Shown here: positions 59,203-64,000 of the stretch, piece by piece
Numbering within the stretch: the stretch's first letter is position 1
How the letters are laid out: each line of letters opens with the position of its first letter
Source of the DNA: Prochlorococcus marinus str. MIT 9401
GTDB taxonomy: Bacteria; Cyanobacteriota; Cyanobacteriia; PCC-6307; Cyanobiaceae
NCBI RefSeq assembly: GCF_000760095.1
Contig: NZ_JNAR01000001.1
Span: 31,835 to 95,834, forward strand
DNA: 64,000 nucleotides
Reading direction: 5' to 3'
Program-made: the position numbers and the translations under genes
Notes under the pieces: model-generated
What the model was told of the DNA's origin: nothing
Database searches by the model: none
The model's input: only the letters and a program-made list of their open reading frames with translations

Positions 59203-59217
59203 TGATAATCATTTCCA
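59203..59217. promoter_or_regulatory. Candidate Zur box in the znuA-znuC divergent promoter
   Basis: TGATAATCATTTCCA lies 25 bases upstream of znuA and matches TGANAATNATTNTCA at all fixed positions except one. Within it AATGAT-A-ATCATT (59201-59213) is a perfect inverted repeat. A second, weaker half-site TGAAAATAAT (59250-59259) lies closer to znuC. Binding by the Zur protein encoded at 60101 is inferred. Confidence 0.6.
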
Positions 59218-59315
59218 TTATTTAAATCAAGTAAAGGTATCAAATGTTATGAAAATAATATGAAACTTGTATTATTGGTAAGCTTATAAAGTGACTTTTT
59301 TTTAAAGATTAATTA

Positions 59316-60086
59316 ATGGCTACTTTAGTCGCTGAAAATTTAACCTATTCATACACAAAAAAAAGTAAGCCAGTTTTAAGTAAGGTCTCTGTTGAGATTA
59401 AACCTGGAACTCTAACAGCGCTAGTTGGTCCAAATGGAGCTGGCAAATCTACTCTTTTAAGAATATTGCAGGGACAATGTATTCCGGATAATGGTCAGAT
59501 AACAATTGACGGAGAGAAGTTAACTAGACAAAGATCTCAAGTCTCACTTATGCCACAAAGAAGCTCTATGAATTGGAAATTTCCAATAACTGTGGAAAAA
59601 CTAGTTTCATTAGGGCAAATAAAATACTCAAAATCAAAAAGTAATAGCCCTTTTCAAATAAAAGCTCTTCTTGCCAACCCTAATGCATGGATTAATAAAT
59701 GCTGTGAATTGGAGGCCACAATGCAAAGAGTCGGCATCGCAAATATTGCTAACAGAAGGCTTGATTCTTTATCTGGGGGACAACAACAAAGAGCTTTATT
59801 AGCCAAAACTTTAATGTCTCCAGCAAAAATTTATCTTCTTGATGAACCTTGTGCAGCTTTAGATCCACCTGCAAAGGAGGATTTTCTAAAAATTGTTCGT
59901 CAACTTGCTGATGCTGGTCTTTCTTTAATGGTAAGTAGTCATGATTGGGGTACCTCATTAAATAGTTATGATCAAGTTATTGTTTTGGATAAAGCTGTAT
60001 TGGCATCTGGAAGCCCTGATTCTATAAAAGATAAATTAGAGGATATAAATATCAGCTCAATTGAGGATAATAATTGTTGTGATTAA
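59316..60086 (+). CDS. znuC: Zinc ABC transporter ATPase ZnuC
   Basis: A 256-residue ABC ATPase. Walker A GPNGAGKSTLLR, Q-loop SLMPQRSSMNW, signature LSGGQQQRALLAK and Walker B IYLLDEPCAALDPP are complete, followed by the switch His in VSSHDWGTSL. The insertion around 105-130 is typical of metal-type ATPases. It powers zinc import with ZnuA and ZnuB. zur on the opposite strand separates it from znuB. Confidence 0.92.
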   Translation: MATLVAENLTYSYTKKSKPVLSKVSVEIKPGTLTALVGPNGAGKSTLLRILQGQCIPDNGQITIDGEKLTRQRSQVSLMPQRSSMNWKFPITVEKLVSLGQIKYSKSKSNSPFQIKALLANPNAWINKCCELEATMQRVGIANIANRRLDSLSGGQQQRALLAKTLMSPAKIYLLDEPCAALDPPAKEDFLKIVRQLADAGLSLMVSSHDWGTSLNSYDQVIVLDKAVLASGSPDSIKDKLEDINISSIEDNNCCD

Positions 60087-60100
60087 AAAAATATTTAGTT

Positions 60101-60535
60101 TTAACTTTGTGCTTGATAGCAATTCTGGCAAAGTCCGAAATACTCCAGGGTATGAAACAACAATTGGAATTTCTTTGGATTTGTTTTGGGTGTATGAATA
60201 TCTTTTACAGGGCACCCTTCCATTTTTGATGTCTCACCACATTGAACACAAGTCAAATGATGAATGTCTCTATCTACGGGAGTGTAAAGAACCTCTCCTG
60301 TTGGGAGATGTCTAGAACGAATTAAACCATGCTTTATAAGAACTTGAAGATTCCTGTAAACAGTTGTCAGTCCCATAGCTTTTCCGCTTTCAATCAATTG
60401 TCTATGCAACTCTTGACCGCTCAGTTCATCTTCACATTTATTAAGTTCTTCAAGAAGTTGTTCTTGTCTTTTGGTAATGTCAGGCTTAGTTACCATTGTT
60501 TCCGAAATCTTTTTTTGTCCCGTATTTTTGATCAT
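60101..60535 (-). CDS. zur: Zinc uptake regulator, Fur family (Zur)
   Basis: A 144-residue Fur-family repressor. The winged helix (LSGQELHRQLIESGKAMGLTT, VYRNLQVLIKHGLI in parts) is followed by the metal/dimer domain with DIHHLTCVQCGETSKMEGCP (structural CXXC with paired His) and FGLCQNCYQ (second CXXC). Encoded between znuC and znuB on the opposite strand, it is assigned Zur by context rather than Fur or PerR. Its start is 17 bases from the divergent znuB start, so the two share a tiny regulatory region. Confidence 0.82.
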   Translation of the reverse strand: MIKNTGQKKISETMVTKPDITKRQEQLLEELNKCEDELSGQELHRQLIESGKAMGLTTVYRNLQVLIKHGLIRSRHLPTGEVLYTPVDRDIHHLTCVQCGETSKMEGCPVKDIHTPKTNPKKFQLLFHTLEYFGLCQNCYQAQS

Positions 60536-60552
60536 ACCGAATCTTTAGATTA

Positions 60553-61338
60553 ATGTCTTTTATTAATAGCAGTTGGTGGCTTGTTCCTTTAATAATAACT
60601 ATTTTTTCAGGAATTCTATGTCCAGCGATGGGAACTGTATTAATAACACATAGGAGATTACTTCAAGTAAATTTGATCTCTCACTGCGTTTTGCCAGGAC
60701 TTGCTTTAGCCTTAGCTCTTGGAATTCATCCTTCAATTGGTGGGGTTATCAGTGGTCTTTTAGGTTCTGTAATTGCGGAAAGTTTAACTAATAAAAAGAG
60801 TGAAAACTATGAAGCAATAATGAACACAATATTAGCCGGAATGCTTGGGTTTGGAGTCCTTATAATCCCTCTACTCGGAATAAGGATTGATTTGGAGGCA
60901 GTATTATTTGGCGATTTATTAACAGCAAATTTTGGAGATTTATTTAGAACAATAATTGCTTTTTTAGTATTTATACTTTTAATGACTTTTGGATATGAAA
61001 AGGTTGTTTATGTTGGATTAGATCCAGAAGGTGCATCCGCGAGTGGTATAAACGTTTCTTTATTAAATCTTGCTTTGAGTTTTACAACGGCATTAGTAAT
61101 TGTTAGTTCAATGTCAGCAGTGGGAGTAATTCTTGTAATTGCTCTTCTTTCTACGCCAACTTTGTTAGGGCTAAATAAGGCTCATAGTTTAAGAATTGCA
61201 ATGATGAGGTCTTCATTTTTTGGATTATGTATCTCACTTCTTGGATTTATTCTCTCTATAGTCTTTAATCTTTCCCCTGGACCTGCAATTAGCGTTATTT
61301 GTGTTGCGTCCCTTTTAATTCCTAGGCTTCGCAAATAA
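60553..61338 (+). CDS. znuB: Zinc ABC transporter permease ZnuB
   Basis: A 261-residue ABC-3 family permease with about eight membrane spans. GTVLITHRRLLQVNLISHCVLPGLALALALG is the typical N-terminal half (in two stretches), and GYEKVVYVGLDPEGASASGI the coupling loop to the ATPase. VGVILVIALLSTPTLLG closes the fold. It imports zinc with ZnuA and ZnuC, and possibly manganese, since ABC-3 permeases serve both metals; the Zur context favours zinc. Confidence 0.9.
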   Translation: MSFINSSWWLVPLIITIFSGILCPAMGTVLITHRRLLQVNLISHCVLPGLALALALGIHPSIGGVISGLLGSVIAESLTNKKSENYEAIMNTILAGMLGFGVLIIPLLGIRIDLEAVLFGDLLTANFGDLFRTIIAFLVFILLMTFGYEKVVYVGLDPEGASASGINVSLLNLALSFTTALVIVSSMSAVGVILVIALLSTPTLLGLNKAHSLRIAMMRSSFFGLCISLLGFILSIVFNLSPGPAISVICVASLLIPRLRK

Positions 61339-61485
61339 TTAAATCTTAAATGTCCAATCAGAATTTAATGCTTGAGCTTCTGGATTGTTTTTTAAAGCTA
61401 CTTCCATAGCTTCTTTTTTATTATTAGCTATAACAACTTCATCAAATTCCTTTCCATTTTTTTTGAGACTTACTTTGAAACGCAT
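61339..61485 (-). CDS. 48-residue conserved-looking small protein
   Basis: A minus-strand ORF from ATG (complement 61483-61485) to TAA, abutting the znuB stop. The peptide MRFKVSLKKNGKEFDEVVIA continues into KKEAMEVALKNNPEAQA and ends SDWTFKI. The beta-beta-alpha-beta rhythm resembles a small stand-alone fold and the codon use fits the genome. No family recognised. Confidence 0.6.
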   Translation of the reverse strand: MRFKVSLKKNGKEFDEVVIANNKKEAMEVALKNNPEAQALNSDWTFKI

Positions 61486-61568
61486 AAATATTATTTAATT
61501 AATCAAAAGTTAACCACTAAGCAAATAGATTTAAATACTTTTAAAAGTTAATTGATGAAATAGAAACA

Positions 61569-61817
61569 TTAGTTATTCTGAAGTTTTTCTACTACAGATT
61601 CTTTCTCAATCTTAGCTACATCCTGTAATCCATTAGCATCAAACCAAGGAGCGTTTTCCCAATTAAATCCTTCCCCAAAAGTATTATCGGGAGCAGCTAC
61701 ATACCAGTGACATGACGAATCGGGAACATCTACAGCACATTTTGACCAGTCAGCTTCCCATTGTGGAACTTGTACCCACATTACAGATGCTAATAAAAAA
61801 GAAAAAATAAAATTCAT
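61569..61817 (-). CDS. Small exported protein, unknown
   Basis: An 82-residue protein with an N-terminal hydrophobic segment (MNFIFSFLLASVMWVQVP) acting as signal or anchor, two cysteines (WSKCAVDVPDSSCHWYV) that could pair, and a Trp-rich body. No family recognised. It heads a set of minus-strand small genes. Confidence 0.55.
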   Translation of the reverse strand: MNFIFSFLLASVMWVQVPQWEADWSKCAVDVPDSSCHWYVAAPDNTFGEGFNWENAPWFDANGLQDVAKIEKESVVEKLQNN

Positions 61818-61826
61818 AATTATCGG

Positions 61827-61970
61827 TTAGCAAAATTTTGAAAGATTTTTTTCACATTCTTTCTTTCTTTTCTTCCAATAACTTTCAAGTATTTGATTTT
61901 TATGCTTATTTTTAAATTGACTTAAATGAATATTCTTCTGGTTAAGAACTGAAGTTTTTATGATTTTCAT
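61827..61970 (-). CDS. 47-residue basic small protein
   Basis: A minus-strand ORF from ATG (complement 61968-61970) to TAA. MKIIKTSVLNQKNIHLSQFK is followed by a highly basic helix (SYWKKRKKECEKNLSKFC). The lysine-rich, AT-driven composition makes chance possible. It is 9 bases upstream of the exported protein gene on the same strand. Confidence 0.4.
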   Translation of the reverse strand: MKIIKTSVLNQKNIHLSQFKNKHKNQILESYWKKRKKECEKNLSKFC

Positions 61971-62048
61971 GACTCAAGCTGTCAATGTAAGATCATATTT
62001 AAGACGCTTTATAGATTTTTTGAAGTGAATTTATACTTAATTTTTGTC

Positions 62049-62183
62049 CTACTTTTGTATAGGTAAGTATTTTTCGGGATTATTTTCAATATAAGTAAGC
62101 GAATATTTGACAACACCTACTATTACTGAAAAAAGAGCAATTGCCGAAATAATAAAAATGATTTTTTTGTAAATGCTTTTCAT
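62049..62183 (-). CDS. 44-residue single-span membrane protein
   Basis: A minus-strand ORF from ATG (complement 62181-62183) to TAG. A basic start (MKSIYKK) is followed by a hydrophobic helix (IIFIISAIALFSVIVGVV) and a soluble tail with NNPEKYLP. It has the layout of the many tiny membrane proteins of Prochlorococcus. No function recognised. Confidence 0.5.
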   Translation of the reverse strand: MKSIYKKIIFIISAIALFSVIVGVVKYSLTYIENNPEKYLPIQK

Positions 62184-62256
62184 GAATTTTTTATGTTTTT
62201 GATTATATTTTTCATCAACGCCCAATTTTTCTGAAAGATTTAAATAATTAGTAATT

Positions 62257-62262
62257 TATACT
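62257..62262 (+). promoter_or_regulatory. Candidate -10 box of the Yfr1-like RNA
   Basis: TATACT (consensus TATAAT, one mismatch) predicts a transcript start near 62269, about 30 bases upstream of the Yfr1-motif hairpin. No coding gene starts within 400 bases downstream. Confidence 0.5.
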
Positions 62263-62268
62263 GTAGCC

Positions 62269-62371
62269 TTTTAAATTACCTACGGAGTAAATTAAAACAT
62301 ATCAGAAACTCCTCACACACTTTTTTCTGATAACTTTAAAAGTACTCGACCGCAATGTTCGAGTACTTTTT
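62269..62371 (+). ncRNA. Yfr1-like small RNA (candidate)
   Basis: Predicted transcript of about 103 nt. A 9-base-pair hairpin (TATCAGAAA 62300-62308 with TTTCTGATA 62324-62332) presents a 15-base loop that reads CTCCTCACACACTTT, so ACTCCTCACACAC at 62308-62320 is an exact copy of the Yfr1 element at 34401-34413. A 12-base-pair terminator follows. Outside the 13-base element it has no evident similarity to Yfr1. GGAGT near 62284 could pair with the loop as an alternative fold. This is not the canonical Yfr1, which is at 34385. Confidence 0.7.
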
Positions 62372-62378
62372 GTATTTT
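62338..62378 (+). terminator. Rho-independent terminator of the Yfr1-like RNA
   Basis: A perfect 12-base-pair stem AAAAGTACTCGA/TCGAGTACTTTT (62338-62349 with 62359-62370), a nine-base loop and a T-rich tail (TGTATTTTAT). The stem is one of the strongest in the window. Confidence 0.85.
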
Positions 62379-62440
62379 ATGCGATGTGACAGTTAAGATA
62401 GAGGCCTATCATGCATTACATATTTTGGATTTAGGTGTGA

Positions 62441-62446
62441 TATTAA
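62441..62446 (+). promoter_or_regulatory. Candidate -10 box of the Yfr2-family RNA
   Basis: TATTAA lies about seven bases before 62453, the start that gives the usual Yfr2 length of roughly 90-95 nt. An alternative upstream start near 62405 (box TAAGAT at 62394-62399) cannot be excluded. Confidence 0.3.
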
Positions 62447-62452
62447 ATTTGT

Positions 62453-62547
62453 GTGTAGGAGGAATTGATTTATTTCAGTGGAAACAAGGAAACACTTGAT
62501 ATAAATTAATTTTAAAAAGATCTCTCTCTGAGGGATCTTTTTTTTTT
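62453..62547 (+). ncRNA. Yfr2-family small RNA
   Basis: An 11-base-pair stem with one G-U pair (AATTGATTTAT 62463-62473, ATAAATTAATT 62501-62511) encloses a bulged helix (TCAGTG/CACTTGA) whose loop carries GGAAACA twice (62480-62486 and 62488-62494). The doubled GGAAACA in the 5' hairpin loop is the defining feature of the Yfr2 family of abundant cyanobacterial RNAs. A strong terminator completes the gene. Upstream, GTGTGTAGGAGG (62451-62462) is nearly complementary to the Yfr1 element. The exact 5' end is inferred. Confidence 0.8.
62514..62547 (+). terminator. Rho-independent terminator of the Yfr2-family RNA
   Basis: AAAAAGATCTCTC (62514-62526) pairs with GAGGGATCTTTTT (62530-62542), 13 pairs with one G-U, loop TCT, followed by a T-run to 62547. 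Confidence 0.9.
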
Positions 62548-62679
62548 GGGATTTTGTAGAAATAGATATTAAATTCCTGAATATAAAAACATATATGCTT
62601 TCTTCCAAAATAATTAGATACGACATTACAAATTAGTAATTTAATTCGTTAGATTATGATTCGTTAAATTCTTCTGTTA

Positions 62680-63063
62680 ATGAAAATACTTTTTTTAGCA
62701 ATTTTAATTTGTTCAAGCTTTTTATTCCCTTCTTCATCATTTGCCTCGCATGTAGAATTAAAACCTTGTGTAGAGATTGCACATTGTGTACGAGAAGAAT
62801 GGGAGGTAAACAATATTGAGAAACCTTTTGAAGAGATTAAAACATTTATCGAAAACACTCCAAGAACTGAGATTGTAGAAATTGATGGCGATTATCTTCA
62901 TGCTGAGGCTACCAGTAAATGGATGAAGTATGTAGACGACTTAGAGGTATCCTTTTTTCCTGAATCAAAAATCTTATCTATAAGATCAGAATCAAGAGTT
63001 GGAGAAAGTGATTTGGGAGTGAATCAAAAAAGAGTTGATTTACTAAAATCAAAAATGTTTTGA
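62680..63063 (+). CDS. DUF1499-family exported protein
   Basis: A 127-residue protein with a signal peptide (MKILFLAILICSSFLFPSSSF in two parts) and a DUF1499 domain. The hallmark segments are LKPCVEIAHCVREE, YLHAEATSKWMKYVDDLEVSF and IRSESRVGESDLGVNQKRVD. DUF1499 proteins are small exported or lumenal proteins of unknown function found in plants, algae and cyanobacteria. Two cysteines in the N-terminal motif probably pair. Confidence 0.8.
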   Translation: MKILFLAILICSSFLFPSSSFASHVELKPCVEIAHCVREEWEVNNIEKPFEEIKTFIENTPRTEIVEIDGDYLHAEATSKWMKYVDDLEVSFFPESKILSIRSESRVGESDLGVNQKRVDLLKSKMF

Positions 63064-63201
63064 GGTAAGAAGTAAAAAAATAACTTGTTTTTATTGTTTT
63101 TTGTATAACTTTTCCATTTTTAAAAAAAATTAGCAGATAAAAAAGTAATAATTGTCATCATGCCTTGATAAAGGCAAATTTATTAGATTTTCTCCAAAAA
63201 G

Positions 63202-63486
63202 ATGATCATAAATTATATATATATATTGTTATCTAGTTTGGTTTTTTTCTGGTTTTATATAAACATTAAAAAAAATGGACTTAAATGGATAATCAAAGGT
63301 CTTTTTCAAATTGGAATATTGGTATTATTTATTGGAGGGTTTTTCAAAATATTTTTCACCTTACCCCCTAATTTATTTATAAAAATATTTTTTCTTATTA
63401 TTTATACATGGTGCACTGTTGGAATAAATGTAAATTTCATGATCCCTTTGATTAGTTTGATTGACCAAAAAATAGTTAAAAAATAA
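63202..63486 (+). CDS. Small membrane protein (3 spans), unknown
   Basis: A 94-residue very hydrophobic protein with three spans (IYILLSSLVFFWFYINI; IGILVLFIGGFFKIFF; IFFLIIYTWCTVGINVNFM in sequence). No family recognised. The upstream spacer (63064-63201) holds a small hairpin GCCTT-GATA-AAGGC at 63163-63176 and nothing else I can name. Confidence 0.5.
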   Translation: MIINYIYILLSSLVFFWFYINIKKNGLKWIIKGLFQIGILVLFIGGFFKIFFTLPPNLFIKIFFLIIYTWCTVGINVNFMIPLISLIDQKIVKK

Positions 63487-63562
63487 AACTTAAATATGAC
63501 TTAATTGTCAGTACAAAAAATAAATCTATTTCCTTAATCTGAAATATTAAAATTTACAAGAT

Positions 63563-63673
63563 TTATTTTTTCCCTTTTGAAAGTCTTTTCCTTGTATAAC
63601 TAGTTTTTATTGCCAAATCTGTCATTATACATATTCCAAATAAAAGAATCATTATTCCAATAAAGTATTTCAT
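63563..63673 (-). CDS. 36-residue single-span protein
   Basis: A minus-strand ORF from ATG (complement 63671-63673) to TAA. One hydrophobic helix (YFIGIMILLFGICIMTDLA) and a basic tail (YTRKRLSKGKK) give the classic small membrane protein layout. It lies 30 bases downstream of the OsmC-like gene on the same strand. Function unknown. Confidence 0.45.
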   Translation of the reverse strand: MKYFIGIMILLFGICIMTDLAIKTSYTRKRLSKGKK

Positions 63674-63703
63674 TATTTTTTATGTAATTACTATGTTTGA
63701 GAT

Positions 63704-64000
63704 TTATTCATTATGCCAACTAATTTTAATATCTATTTCTTGAGATAAATTTCTTGTAACTGGACATTCTTGGGAAGCTTTTTTCAAAAATTCAATAGTT
63801 TCATTAGAAGTGCTCTCTGGTATAAAAATATTTATTATTAGTTCTTTTATCTTTCTCGCGCTATTTTGTGTCATTACTTTTTCAATATTTAAATATATAC
63901 CTTTCAAATCAAATCCTTTCGATTTAGCCTTGATTGCCATAATGGTTAGCAGGCAAGTACCTAGAGATGTTGCTAATAAATCAGTTGGGGAAAAACTTTC
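63704..64000 (-). CDS. OsmC/Ohr-family protein, N-terminus beyond window
   Basis: The minus-strand frame is open from the right edge (99 codons). It begins ESFSPTDLLATSLGTCLLT, which is the OsmC signature with the resolving-type cysteine, followed by MAIKAKSKGFDLKG and KKASQECPVTRNLSQEID, which carries the second cysteine. OsmC-like proteins reduce organic hydroperoxides through these two cysteines. The gene is cut by the window end. The internal ATG at 63940 is not the true start. Confidence 0.85.
   Translation of the reverse strand, partial: ESFSPTDLLATSLGTCLLTIMAIKAKSKGFDLKGIYLNIEKVMTQNSARKIKELIINIFIPESTSNETIEFLKKASQECPVTRNLSQEIDIKISWHNE

Noticed and set aside
62393..62626. A 77-codon open frame on the minus strand
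   Set aside because: It lies exactly opposite the Yfr2-family RNA and its terminator, has lysine/isoleucine-rich low-complexity translation and no ribosome-binding site. The RNA gene on the plus strand explains the stretch.

Overview
The window is a contiguous piece of a low-GC, gene-dense cyanobacterial chromosome, almost certainly a high-light-adapted Prochlorococcus. The evidence is the strong A/T bias at third codon positions and a gene set that includes petH (a ferredoxin-NADP reductase without a phycobilisome-linker domain), petG, cytochrome cM, chlI, crtL, crtE, the clock kinase sasA, the zwf-opcA pair, and the small RNA Yfr1 between guaB and trxA. I see no insertion sequence, prophage, CRISPR array or rRNA operon. 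The only tRNA found is tRNA-Glu(UUC).

Layout. 1-7620: start of a probable lysA, rimI, clpC, an iron-type alcohol dehydrogenase, an alpha/beta hydrolase, cdsA and a PLP decarboxylase. 7686-15633: an ABC1/UbiB kinase, a RodZ-like HTH protein, malQ, prs, two unknowns, sasA, tRNA-Glu and a SRPBCC protein. 15815-30341: petH, zwf-opcA-cbiA (a tight oxidative pentose phosphate and cobalamin string), a PAP2-like protein, crtE, folD, a PgpH-type HD phosphodiesterase, leuA, a GH57 glucan enzyme and crtL. 30366-41785: gyrA, guaB3, Yfr1, trxA, hisH, rsmD, petG, cytM, a SpoU methylase, chlI, ruvC, 5-FCL, sufE and hom. 41782-49533: a peptide-type ABC binding protein and permease, a DUF1400 hydrolase, an MFS transporter, DUF2834, a PfkB kinase, small unknowns and a pentapeptide-repeat protein. 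49617-53520: a cupin-like protein and the transglutaminase / alpha-E / circularly permuted ATP-grasp trio.

53649-64000 is the most unusual part. It holds several very small proteins, a gene-poor 559-base stretch with an apparent minus-strand transcript (10-codon and 29-codon ORFs ending at a strong terminator), and a zinc locus. In the zinc locus WD40, COG0523 GTPase and znuA lie on the minus strand, znuC and znuB on the plus strand, and zur on the opposite strand between znuC and znuB. Palindromes resembling Zur boxes precede znuA/znuC and the GTPase gene. ZnuA and the GTPase share an extra domain of about 110 residues, which would link periplasmic zinc capture to cytosolic zinc allocation.

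Downstream, two small RNA genes lie in tandem at 62269-62547. The first displays the Yfr1 signature sequence in a hairpin loop. The second is a Yfr2-family RNA with doubled GGAAACA in its loop, and near its 5' end it has a stretch almost perfectly complementary to the Yfr1 motif. This pair is the best candidate for an undescribed regulatory system in the window. All calls are from reading sequence and translations; no database search was possible.
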